This document shows, one piece after another, positions 10,591-17,991 of a stretch of DNA of 64,000 nucleotides. A program made the translations under genes and the position numbers. Below the pieces are notes generated by a model. That model searched no databases. It saw only the letters and a program-made list of their open reading frames with translations, and was not told where the DNA came from. The stretch's first letter is position 1. Every line of letters begins with the position of its first letter. This stretch comes from Streptomonospora nanhaiensis. Lineage in GTDB: Bacteria > Actinomycetota > Actinomycetes > Streptosporangiales > Streptosporangiaceae. Location of the stretch: assembly GCF_013410565.1 (NCBI RefSeq), contig NZ_JACCFO010000001.1:930001-994000 (forward strand), written 5' to 3'.

Positions 10591-11064
10591 ATGCGGCGAG
10601 TGGCGATCACGGGGCACCGCGAACTTCCGGCCGAGGTGGAGCGCGCCGTGGCGGGCGCCCTGCGCGACCGGCTGCGGCACATCGAGGGGCCGGTGACGGG
10701 CCTGTCCTGCCTGGCCGACGGCGCGGACACGCTGTTCGCCCGCGCGGTGCTGGAGCACGGCGGCGCGCTGGAGGCGGTCGTGCCCGCCGAGCGCTACCGC
10801 GACGGGCTGCCGGCCGGGCACCGGGCGGTCTACGACGAACTGCTGGCGGCCGCGGTGCTCGTGCACCACCTGCCGCACGTGGAGTCCACGCCGCAGGCGC
10901 ACCTGGAGGCCGGGCGCTACCTGGTCGAGCACTGCGACGAACTGATGGCGGCGTGGGACGGGCGGCCGCCGCGCGGGCCCGGCGGCACGGCCGACATCGT
11001 CGACTACGCCCGGCGGCAGCACCGCGCGGTGACGGTGGTCTGGCCGGAAGGCGCGCGGCGCTAG
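10591..11064 (+). CDS. SLOG/DprA-like nucleotide-binding domain protein
   Basis: 157 residues, a single Rossmann-like domain. It opens with MRRVAITGHREL and continues with GLSCLADGADTLFARAVL and AVVPAERYRDGLP, then ends with GGTADIVDYA and VTVVWPEG. The GHR start, the loop with Gly and the second acidic helix match SLOG-type folds, which in other proteins bind nucleotides or nucleotide derivatives. No catalytic residue can be named with confidence. GGAGGAG precedes the ATG. The TAG stop is part of the CTAG flanking the IS insertion; removing the IS leaves the stop intact, so the gene is whole. Its partner is likely the XRE-TPR protein. Confidence 0.65.
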   Translation: MRRVAITGHRELPAEVERAVAGALRDRLRHIEGPVTGLSCLADGADTLFARAVLEHGGALEAVVPAERYRDGLPAGHRAVYDELLAAAVLVHHLPHVESTPQAHLEAGRYLVEHCDELMAAWDGRPPRGPGGTADIVDYARRQHRAVTVVWPEGARR

Positions 11065-11938
11065 GCAGTGTTTGTTGAACGGGTAAGGTCGCGCAGCCAG
11101 ATTCTGATCGAGGCCACCTGGACGGTGCCCTCGAAGATCACGGCCCGCTTGTCATAGCGGGTGGCCACCGCGCGGTTCTGCTTGAGCAGGTTGATCGCGC
11201 GCTCGACGGTGTTGCGCAAGCGGTAGGCCTCCCGGTCGAAGGACGGGGGCCTGCCGCCCGCCGAACCGCGCCGCAGCCGGTTGGCCCGCTGGTCGGCGGG
11301 CTCGGCGATGGTCGCCTTGGTCTTGCGCCGGCGCAGGTAGGACCGGTTGGCGCGGCTGGAGTAGGCCTTATCGCCCAGCAACCGGTCCAGGCGGGTGCGC
11401 GCCCGCCCTTGGGAGCGCGCCAGGCGCAGCCGCTCCAGCAGAGGCCGCAGCATCACCGTGTCGGCGTGCTGGCCGGGGGTGAGGGCCAGGACCAGCGGCC
11501 GCCGGCGGGTGTCGGCGATCAGGTGGAGCTTGGTGGACCAGCCGCCCCGCGAGCGCCCGAGTGCTTGGGCCCTGTCCCCTTCGTCCCGGGCCGCCTCCCC
11601 TTTTTTGGGGCTCCGGCGGCGTGGTGGTGGGCGCGGATCACGGTGGAGTCGATACCGGCGGTGAGTTCGGCGCCGGTGAGGGCGTCGATGCGCAGCCGGT
11701 CGGCGATGCGCTGCCAGGTGCCGTCCAGGCACCAGCGGCGGTGGCGTCCGGCGGCGGTTTCCCAGGGGCCGTAGCGTTCGGGCAGGTCGCGCCAGGGGAT
11801 GCCTGTCCTGGTGCGGTAGAGGATGGCGTTGATGACGCGGCGGTGGTCGGCCCACCGCTTGCCTTTGCGGGGGTGGGCGGGCATGAGCGGGGCGAGCAGG
11901 TCCCACTCGGCGTCGGTGAGTTCATGGCGTCGGACCAT
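11061..11938 (-). CDS. IS5-family transposase, made by -1 ribosomal frameshift
   Basis: DDE transposase split into orfA (11938 to 11519) and orfB (ends 11061). OrfA starts MVRRHELTDAEWDLLAPLMP and contains the first catalytic Asp in GIDSTVIRAH. The zero frame continues to a dead end after KKGRRPGTKG; shifting -1 at the A AAA AAG heptamer (11600-11606) gives KKGEAARDEGDRAQALGRSRGG and then the second Asp (LLGDKAYSS) and the catalytic Glu (NTVERAINLLKQ). Both domains are intact, so it is probably active. The TAG stop of orfB lies in the CTAG outside the element's left end, not within the IS proper. Confidence 0.88.
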
Positions 11939-11995
11939 GGATCCCAAGGATTACCGAAGACCAGCCCGCCCCGCAGACCTTTCAAAAAACAGGAC
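11065..11995 (-). mobile_element. IS5-family (IS427-like) insertion sequence, complete
   Basis: About 931 bp. The left end GCAGTGTTTGTTGAA and the reverse complement of the right end, GTCCTGTTTTTTGAA, form a 15-bp imperfect terminal inverted repeat. CTAG occurs directly on both sides (11061-11064 and 11996-11999), consistent with a duplicated target or a preferred palindromic site. It carries one transposase read in two frames. It sits exactly at the stop codon of the SLOG gene and 50 bp from the end of the M50 protease gene, both undamaged. A diverged second copy begins at 63360. Confidence 0.85.
11600..11606 (-). other. Programmed -1 frameshift slippery heptamer
   Basis: The minus strand reads CCA AAA AAG in the orfA frame, giving the classical A AAA AAG slip site. 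Reading resumes in orfB with Gly-Glu-Ala. The same position in the second IS copy reads G AAA AAG. Confidence 0.8.
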
Positions 11996-12048
11996 CTAGG
12001 GCTCGGCCGCGGGCGGGCGCGCCGCGCGGGCCCGGCGGGACGGGGGCG

Positions 12049-13212
12049 TCAGCGGCGGGTGAAGGCCGCCTCGACGTCGGAGGTGCGCAGCACGCCGACG
12101 GCGGTGCCGTCGTCCTCCACCAGCAGGTACTCCGAGGCGGGGTGGGCCCGCATCGCGTCGAGGAGGTCCTCGCCCTCCAGCCCGGCGCGCACGACGGCGC
12201 CGCGCGTGATGGCGCGCGCCACGCTGGAGACCGGCACCCAGGGGCGCCGGGCCTCGGGGACGGCCGCGGCGGCGGTGGCGTTGACGATCGAGGTGGGCGT
12301 GCCGGCGGTGTCGGTGACCACGATGGCCCCGGCACCGGCCTCGGCCATGCGGCGCTGCGCCTCGGCGACGGAGGTGTCGGCCGGCACGTGGACCGCGGCG
12401 GCGGCCATGGCGCGGGCCCGCAGGGTGGGGACCCGGGCGCGCAGCCGGGAGGCGCGCAGGGCGGAGCCCGCGCCCATCCAGATGAAGGAGGCCAGCAGGA
12501 CCGCCCACAGGAGGCCGAAGAGGTTGGGCGAGGTGCCGCCGCGCAGGGCGAGGAGGATGGGCAGGGCCACGACGCACACGGCCAGCACGCGCCCGCCCCA
12601 GGCGGCGACGACCGTGCCGGCGGCGGGCCGCCGGGTCAGGCCCCACACGGCGGCGCGGACCATGCGGCCGCCGTCCAGCGGCAGGCCGGGCAGCAGGTTG
12701 AACACGCCGACCAGGAGGTTGGCCACCCACAGCTGCCAGATGAGGACGCCCACGATGGTCTGGGGCGCCACCAGCCAGGAGGCGGCGAAGCCCACGGCGG
12801 CCAGGACGAGGGACAGCAGCGGGCCGGAGAAGGCGATCAGGAACTCGCGGCCGGGGCTGCGGGCCTCGCGCTCGATCTCCGAGACGCCGCCGAGCATGTA
12901 GAGGGTGATGCGGCGGACGGGCAGGCCGAACATGCGGGCCACGACGCAGTGGGCGAGTTCGTGGATGAGCACGGACACGTACAGCAGCACCGCGAAGACG
13001 AACGCCACGAGGTAGGACAGCGGCCCCAGGGCGAGGGTGCGGTCGACCATCGGCTGGTAGAGCAGCGTGATGATGACGGCGATGACCAGCCAGGAGGGTG
13101 TCACGTAGACCGGGATGCCGAACGGGCGCGCCATGAGCCACCCCGCCCCCCGCTCAGGCGGCCGGGGGGTCGCGGGAGGCTCCGAGGAGGTGGTGTTGCC
13201 GTGGTCGGTCAC
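12049..13212 (-). CDS. Site-2-protease-like M50 metalloprotease with CBS domains
   Basis: 387-residue membrane protease, likely acting inside the membrane on an unknown substrate. The zinc motif HELAH lies near residue 83 in a transmembrane segment and the third ligand is the Asp of LLPGLPLDGGRM. About six membrane segments fill residues 40-245. Two CBS domains follow (VPADTSVAEAQRRMAEAGAGAIVV; LLDAMRAHPASEYLLVEDDG), which usually sense adenosyl ligands. The GTG start is preceded by TAATCT at 6 nt. The best-known relative is the mycobacterial Rv2625c type. It is divergent from the RecB-like gene across the tandem repeats. Confidence 0.88.
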   Translation of the reverse strand: MTDHGNTTSSEPPATPRPPERGAGWLMARPFGIPVYVTPSWLVIAVIITLLYQPMVDRTLALGPLSYLVAFVFAVLLYVSVLIHELAHCVVARMFGLPVRRITLYMLGGVSEIEREARSPGREFLIAFSGPLLSLVLAAVGFAASWLVAPQTIVGVLIWQLWVANLLVGVFNLLPGLPLDGGRMVRAAVWGLTRRPAAGTVVAAWGGRVLAVCVVALPILLALRGGTSPNLFGLLWAVLLASFIWMGAGSALRASRLRARVPTLRARAMAAAAVHVPADTSVAEAQRRMAEAGAGAIVVTDTAGTPTSIVNATAAAAVPEARRPWVPVSSVARAITRGAVVRAGLEGEDLLDAMRAHPASEYLLVEDDGTAVGVLRTSDVEAAFTRR

Positions 13213-13218
13213 GTGTTC

Positions 13219-13224
13219 AGATTA
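13219..13224 (-). promoter_or_regulatory. -10 box of the M50 protease gene, leaderless type
   Basis: TAATCT on the minus strand ends six bases before the GTG start. It lies 10 bp from the first unit of the 102-bp repeat. Confidence 0.55.
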
Positions 13225-13234
13225 CGTGCTGTGA

Positions 13235-13690
13235 GTGAGGGCGCCGAGCGAGCGGAGTGGGGGCCGTCCCCCGCGCGCAGCGCCCCCCACGGACCCCGCG
13301 CAGCAAGCGAGGCATCCGAACGAACCAGAAGCCCGCGTGAGGGCGCCGAGCGAGCGGAGTGGGGGCCGTCCCCCGCGCGCAGCGCCCCCCACGGACCCCG
13401 CGCAGCAAGCGAGGCCTCCCAACGAACCAGAAGCCCGCGTCAGCGCACCCGGCGAGCGAAGCGGGGGCCGTCCCCCGCGCGCAGCGCCCCCCACGGACCC
13501 CGCGCAGCAAGCGAGGCCTCCCAACGAACCAGAAGCCCGCGTCAGCGCACCCGGCGAGCGAAGCGGGGGCCGTCCCCCGCGCGCAGCGCCCCCCACGGAC
13601 CCCGCGCAGCAAGCGAGGCCTCCCAACGAACCAGAAGCCCGCGTCAGCGCACCCGGCGAGCGAAGCGGGGGCCGTCCCCCCGCGTAGCGC
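13235..13690. repeat. 102-bp tandem repeat, about 4.5 units
   Basis: Units begin at 13235, 13337, 13439, 13541 and 13643, each exactly 102 bp; the fifth is cut near 13690. Units 1-2 share one opening (GTGAGGGCGCCGAG) and units 3-5 another (GTCAGCGCACCCGG), while the rest is almost identical. Every unit carries a GC hairpin, GCGGGGG CCGT CCCCCGC (GTGGGGG in units 1-2). Since 102 is divisible by three, several frames stay open across it, but codon use and lack of any domain argue against a gene. It fills the space between two divergent promoters. Confidence 0.9.
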
Positions 13691-13855
13691 CGGTTCCACC
13701 CGGTTGCCCTGGGTTCGGCCTCTCGGTGTCCCGGTCGGCCGCGTCGGCGGCCGACCGCGAGAAAACCGCGGATCATGAGGGGAAATCAATCAACCGGTCC
13801 CGGGCGCCGTGCCCGGGCGCTGTGGCCGGGCGGTTCCCGCGTCCTCCGCGGCTCG

Positions 13856-13861
13856 TACTGT
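13856..13861 (+). promoter_or_regulatory. -10 box of the RecB-like gene, leaderless type
   Basis: TACTGT ends six bases before the ATG at 13868. Confidence 0.5.
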
Positions 13862-13867
13862 TGGAGC

Positions 13868-14692
13868 ATGGATTCGCCGCCCGCCACCCCCTTGGTATCG
13901 GCGCTGTCGCCCTCCCGGGCCGCCGACTTCCTGCAGTGCCCCCTGCTGTTCCGGTTCCGCGTCATCGACCGGCTGCCCGAGAAGCCGAGCGCGGCCGCGC
14001 TGCGCGGCACTCTGGTGCACGCCGTACTCGAGCGGCTCTTCGAGCTGCCCGCCGACACCCGCACGCCCCGCACCGCCCTGTCGCTGCTGGAGCCGCAGTG
14101 GGAGCGGCTGCGCGCCTCCCGGGCCGAGGCGGTGGCCGGGCTGTTCGCCTCCGACGCGGAACTCGCCGCCTGGCTGGCCGAGGCGCGCACGCTGATCGGG
14201 CGCTACTTCGAGATGGAGCAGCCCCAGCGGCTCGAACCCCACAAGCGCGAGATGCGCCTGGACGTCACCCTGGAGTCCGGCCTGCGGCTGCGCGGCTACC
14301 TGGACCGCCTCGACGTCGCGCCCACCGGCCAGATCCGCATCGTCGACTACAAGACCGGCAAGTCGCCGCAACCGCGCTTCGAGCAGAAGGCGCGGTTCCA
14401 GATCTTCTTCTACGCGGTGATGCTCTGGCGCGAGCTGGGCGAGATCCCCACCCGCCTGCAGCTGATGTACCTGGGCGACGGCGGCGTGCGCTGGTACGAG
14501 CCCACCGAGCAGGAGCTGCTGGCCGCCGAAGCCGAGATCCTGGGCATCTGGCGGCAGATCGAGGACACCGCCCGATCGGGGGTGTGGTCGCCCCGGCGCA
14601 GCCGGCTGTGCGACTGGTGCGACCACCGCGAGCGGTGCCCGGAGTTCGGCGGCACCCCTCCCCCGATGCCCGATTCACTTCCAGTGGTGTAG
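13868..14692 (+). CDS. RecB-family PD-(D/E)XK exonuclease, probable Fe-S protein
   Basis: 274-residue stand-alone nuclease. The order matches RecB/AddB C-terminal nucleases: GTLVHAVLE (motif with His), GYLDRLDV (Asp), IVDYKTGK (D-Y-K-T core) and the Gln/Tyr helix FQIFFYAVMLW. A Cys at residue 24 (FLQCPLL) and three near residues 247, 250 and 256 (LCDWCDHRERCPEF) form the split four-Cys arrangement that holds a 4Fe-4S cluster in AddB-type nucleases. The start is supported by a leaderless-type promoter. Mycobacterial Rv2119 is similar. Its DNA substrate in this organism is unknown. Confidence 0.85.
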   Translation: MDSPPATPLVSALSPSRAADFLQCPLLFRFRVIDRLPEKPSAAALRGTLVHAVLERLFELPADTRTPRTALSLLEPQWERLRASRAEAVAGLFASDAELAAWLAEARTLIGRYFEMEQPQRLEPHKREMRLDVTLESGLRLRGYLDRLDVAPTGQIRIVDYKTGKSPQPRFEQKARFQIFFYAVMLWRELGEIPTRLQLMYLGDGGVRWYEPTEQELLAAEAEILGIWRQIEDTARSGVWSPRRSRLCDWCDHRERCPEFGGTPPPMPDSLPVV

Positions 14693-14760
14693 CCGAAACT
14701 CATCCGGGCGTAGGAGGCGGAATCGGTCGGGGGGAGGTCCGCGCGCGGCGGTCCCCCTTC

Positions 14761-14766
14761 TAGCGT
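14761..14766 (+). promoter_or_regulatory. -10 box of the sensor kinase gene, leaderless type
   Basis: TAGCGT ends six bases before the GTG at 14773, which supports that GTG as the start. Confidence 0.5.
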
Positions 14767-14772
14767 TGTCGT

Positions 14773-16137
14773 GTGAGGTCCACACCAGCGCCGCCGACGT
14801 CCAGCGCCGCCGGCGCCCGCCCGGCCGCCTCCGCCGCCGGCCGCTCCTCCCCCGGCGCGTGCCGCGCCCGGTCGCGCACGGGCCTCGGGCAGTCGGCGGC
14901 GCCGGTGCCCTCGCGGTCGCGGCTGCGCTCGGCCCTGCCGGCGCTGCTGACCGACGCGTTCATCGTGGTGGCACTGGTGGTCTTGAACAGCTCGCTGGTG
15001 GAGCTGGCGCGGACCGTGCCGGCGATGGCGCAGCTGTGGGGGGAGTTCACCGCCGGTCACATCGGGGGTGCGCTGCTGGCGCTGACCATGCTGGCCCGCC
15101 GGCACCTTCCCTTCACCGTGCTGCTGGTCCTGACCCTCAGCGGGCTGGTCGGCGACCACACCCGCGTCCTGGTGTGGGGTACCGCGAGCCTGGGGATCGC
15201 GGTCGCCGCCTATTCGGTCGGACGGTACCTGCCGCTGACGCGCGCCCTGATCGCGCTGGGCACCGGCGTGGTCGTCAACGTGCTGGCGACCACGCTGAGC
15301 CCCGCCCAGGCGGGCGACCCCGGCGAGCCCTGGTGGATCAACCAGGGCTTCTACCTGGGGTGGCTCCTGGCGGCGTGGTGGGTGGGCCGCCTGGTGCGCA
15401 TGCGCGCCTTCCACATGGAGGAGCTGGCCACCCGCGCCGAGCGCCTGGAGCGGGCCCGCGACGCCCACACCCGCGCCGTGCTCGCCGAGGAGCGCAGCCG
15501 CATCGCCCGTGAGCTGCACGACGTGGTGGCCCACCACGTCAGCGTCATGACCGTGCAGGCCACGGCGGGCCGCCGGGTCATCGACCGCTCGCCCGAACGG
15601 GCGCGGCAGACCCTGGTGGAGATCGAGGAGACCGGGCGGCAGGCGATGGCGGAGATGCGGCGGATCGTGGGCGTGCTGCGGATGGCCGAGGGCGGCGGCC
15701 CCGACCGGGGCCCGCAGCCGGGGTTGGCGGGGCTGGCCGAACTGGTGCAGCAGGTCCGCGACACCGGTACGCGCACGGAGCTGCGGGTGAGCGGCGAGCC
15801 GCCCGAACTGGCGCCCGGCCTGGGGCTGACGGTGTACCGGATCGTGCAGGAGTCGCTGACCAACGTGCTCAAGCACGCCGGGCGCGGCGCACGCGCGGCG
15901 GTCGAGGTGCGCTTCACATCCGAGGCGGTGGAGGTGGTGGTGACCGACGAGGGTCCACCGCCGGGCGGCGAGGGAGAGCCGGGCCCGCGGCGCGCCGCCG
16001 ACGAGCCGGGGCACGGCCTGGTGGGCATGCGCGAGCGGGTCGCGCTCTACGGCGGCGACCTGCGCACGGGTCCGCGCGCGGGCGGCGGGTTCGAGGTGCG
16101 GGCCCGGCTGCCGCTGGACCGGCGCGGACCGGGCTGA
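14773..16137 (+). CDS. Two-component sensor histidine kinase (HisKA_3)
   Basis: 454 residues. An Ala/Ser/Arg-rich N-terminal tail is followed by four or five membrane segments between residues 55 and 210, then a short coiled linker. The phosphorylated His lies in RELHDVVAHHVSVM, characteristic of NarL-type partner kinases. The ATPase part has the N box LTVYRIVQESLTNVLKHA and a G box GHGLVGMRERV. No large extracellular sensor is visible, so sensing is probably by the membrane segments, as in envelope-stress kinases. The partner response regulator starts 111 bp downstream and an ABC transporter follows, the standard arrangement for a self-contained stress or drug-response module. Confidence 0.9.
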   Translation: MRSTPAPPTSSAAGARPAASAAGRSSPGACRARSRTGLGQSAAPVPSRSRLRSALPALLTDAFIVVALVVLNSSLVELARTVPAMAQLWGEFTAGHIGGALLALTMLARRHLPFTVLLVLTLSGLVGDHTRVLVWGTASLGIAVAAYSVGRYLPLTRALIALGTGVVVNVLATTLSPAQAGDPGEPWWINQGFYLGWLLAAWWVGRLVRMRAFHMEELATRAERLERARDAHTRAVLAEERSRIARELHDVVAHHVSVMTVQATAGRRVIDRSPERARQTLVEIEETGRQAMAEMRRIVGVLRMAEGGGPDRGPQPGLAGLAELVQQVRDTGTRTELRVSGEPPELAPGLGLTVYRIVQESLTNVLKHAGRGARAAVEVRFTSEAVEVVVTDEGPPPGGEGEPGPRRAADEPGHGLVGMRERVALYGGDLRTGPRAGGGFEVRARLPLDRRGPG

Positions 16138-16248
16138 CCTCGGGGCCCCGGCGGCCCGGGGCCGGGGCGCGGCGGGCCGGGGCGGCCGGTTGTGGCCGGG
16201 GGCGTGAAGGGGGTCGGCGGGGGTCGCGGAGTCGGCCAGAATCTGATC

Positions 16249-16926
16249 ATGTCCATCCGCGTCCTTCTGGTCGACGACCAGCCGCTGCTGCGCACGGGTT
16301 TCCGCCTCATCCTGGAGTCGGAGCCGCAGATCTCGGTCGTCGGCGAGGCGGCCGACGGCCACGCCGCCGTCGCCGACACCAAGCGCCTGCTGCCCGATGT
16401 GGTGCTGATGGACATCCGCATGCCGGGCAAGGACGGCATCGACGCCACGCGGGAGATCCTGGAGTGGGCGGCGGGCGCCGGCCAGCAGGTGCGGGTGCTG
16501 GTGCTGACCACCTTCGACCTGGACGAGTACGTGGTGGAGGCGCTGCGGGCCGGGGCGAGCGGGTTTCTGCTCAAGGACGTGCCGCCCGACGAGTTGGCGA
16601 GCGCGATCCGGGTGGTGTCCGACGGCGCGGCGATCGTGGCCCCCACGATCACCCGTCGGCTGCTCGACCGGTTCGCCCACCACCTGCCGACCACCCGGGA
16701 GCGGCCAGAACCGCGTTTGGAGCTGCTGACCGAGCGGGAGCGCGAGGTGCTGCGGCTGCTGGCGCGGGGGATGTCCAACGCCGAGATCGCCCGCAGGCTG
16801 GTGGTCAGCGAGACCACCGTCAAGACCCACGTGGGCAACGTGCTCACCAAGCTGGGCCTGCGCGACCGCGTCCAGGCGGTGGTGCACGCCTATGAAACGG
16901 GCATCGTGCGCCCGGGCGAGGAGTAG
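16249..16926 (+). CDS. LuxR/NarL-type response regulator
   Basis: 225 residues. The receiver domain starts MSIRVLLVDDQ and holds the phosphorylated Asp in DVVLMDIRMPG near residue 54. The C-terminal helix-turn-helix is LTEREREVLRLLARGMSNAEIARRL. The ATG at 16249 is taken because the receiver begins there. It is paired with the kinase upstream. The 8-bp inverted repeat before the ABC genes at 17050-17069 is a candidate binding site. Confidence 0.92.
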   Translation: MSIRVLLVDDQPLLRTGFRLILESEPQISVVGEAADGHAAVADTKRLLPDVVLMDIRMPGKDGIDATREILEWAAGAGQQVRVLVLTTFDLDEYVVEALRAGASGFLLKDVPPDELASAIRVVSDGAAIVAPTITRRLLDRFAHHLPTTRERPEPRLELLTEREREVLRLLARGMSNAEIARRLVVSETTVKTHVGNVLTKLGLRDRVQAVVHAYETGIVRPGEE

Positions 16927-17049
16927 GGCCGGGGGCGGCGGTGCGCCCGCCACGCGCGTGGCCGCCGCCCGGGGGCCATGGCGCGGGGCCCGGCCCGCCG
17001 CACCGCGTGCCCGGGCGCGCCCGCGCAGGGAGCCGGCACGGGTTTTCCA

Positions 17050-17069
17050 CATCCCTCCGTCGAGGGATG
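17050..17069 (+). promoter_or_regulatory. Inverted-repeat operator candidate upstream of the ABC transporter
   Basis: CATCCCTC, CGTC, GAGGGATG: a perfect 8-bp inverted repeat with a 4-bp centre, 101 bp before the transporter start. It is followed by the near-palindrome AGCTTCAAGCT. Position and symmetry fit a dimeric LuxR-type regulator; that the adjacent response regulator binds it is inferred. Confidence 0.55.
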
Positions 17070-17169
17070 CGCGCGCGTGGCCGCGCCGTCTAGCTTCAAG
17101 CTGAGAACGCGGTGCGGGCACGGCGCCCCGCCGCGCCACCCGACCTCGGCCGGAGAGGACGGTCCTTCC

Positions 17170-17991
17170 GTGGCCCTCACCGCTCCCACCACTCCCGACC
17201 TGCTGGCGGCCGGCGACCCCGGCGACCTCGCCGCCTACGCCGAACAGGTCAGCAAGGTCTACGGCCGCGGCGACTCCCGCGTCGCGGCTCTGGACGCCAT
17301 CACCCTGGGCGTGCCCAAGGGCAGGTTCACCGCGATCATGGGCCCTTCGGGATCGGGAAAGTCCACGCTCATGCACTGCCTGGCCGGGCTCGACCGCGTC
17401 ACCTCGGGCCGGGTCGTGCTGGGCGGCACCGACCTCACCCGGCTCAACGAGCGCGCCCTGACCCGCCTGCGGCGCGACCGGGTGGGGTTCGTCTTCCAGG
17501 CGTTCAACCTGGTGCCCACGCTCACGGCCCTGGAGAACATCACCCTGCCCGCCGACATCGCCGGGCGGCGCCTCGACCGCGCCTGGCTGGACGAACTCAT
17601 CGACTCCGTCGGCCTGCGCGACCGCCTGCGCCACCGCCCCTCGGAGCTGTCGGGCGGCCAGCAGCAGCGGGTGGCGTGCGCGCGGGCGCTGGCGGCGCGG
17701 CCCGACGTCGTCTTCGCCGACGAGCCCACCGGCAACCTCGACTCCCGCTCCGGGCGCGAGGTGCTGGGCCTGCTGCGCGACTCCGCGCGGCGCACCGGCC
17801 AGAGCGTCGTCATGGTCACCCACGACCCTGCGGCGGCGGCCTACGCCGACCTCGTCGTCTTCCTCTCCGACGGCCGGGTGGCCGGCCAGCTCGCCCACCC
17901 CGACCAGAACAGCGTGCTGGAGCGCATGAAGCACCTGGATCCGGGCGAGGACACCGCCGGCCCCGGCGGCCCGGGGGGTGGGCGGCCGTGA
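17170..17991 (+). CDS. ABC transporter ATP-binding protein (MacB/LolD type)
   Basis: 273 residues from the GTG at 17170. Walker A GPSGSGKST, Q-loop VFQAFNLVPTLTALENI, signature LSGGQQQRVACARAL, Walker B VVFADEPTGNLDS and the switch His in VMVTHD are all intact. The TALENI and TGNLDS sequences are typical of MacB/LolD ATPases, which drive export-linked conformational change rather than uptake. The start was chosen because the frame upstream is non-coding in composition and GGAGAGGA lies near. It overlaps the permease gene by 4 bp, so the two are translationally coupled. Confidence 0.93.
   Translation: MALTAPTTPDLLAAGDPGDLAAYAEQVSKVYGRGDSRVAALDAITLGVPKGRFTAIMGPSGSGKSTLMHCLAGLDRVTSGRVVLGGTDLTRLNERALTRLRRDRVGFVFQAFNLVPTLTALENITLPADIAGRRLDRAWLDELIDSVGLRDRLRHRPSELSGGQQQRVACARALAARPDVVFADEPTGNLDSRSGREVLGLLRDSARRTGQSVVMVTHDPAAAAYADLVVFLSDGRVAGQLAHPDQNSVLERMKHLDPGEDTAGPGGPGGGRP

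Noticed and set aside
13235-13690. CRISPR-like array
   Set aside because: The whole 102-bp unit repeats, with no unique spacers and no cas genes nearby.
13217-13789. Long open frames on both strands through the 102-bp repeat, up to 190 codons
   Set aside because: Repeat length is a multiple of three, so frames stay open by chance; no domain, no ribosome site, composition of shadow frames.
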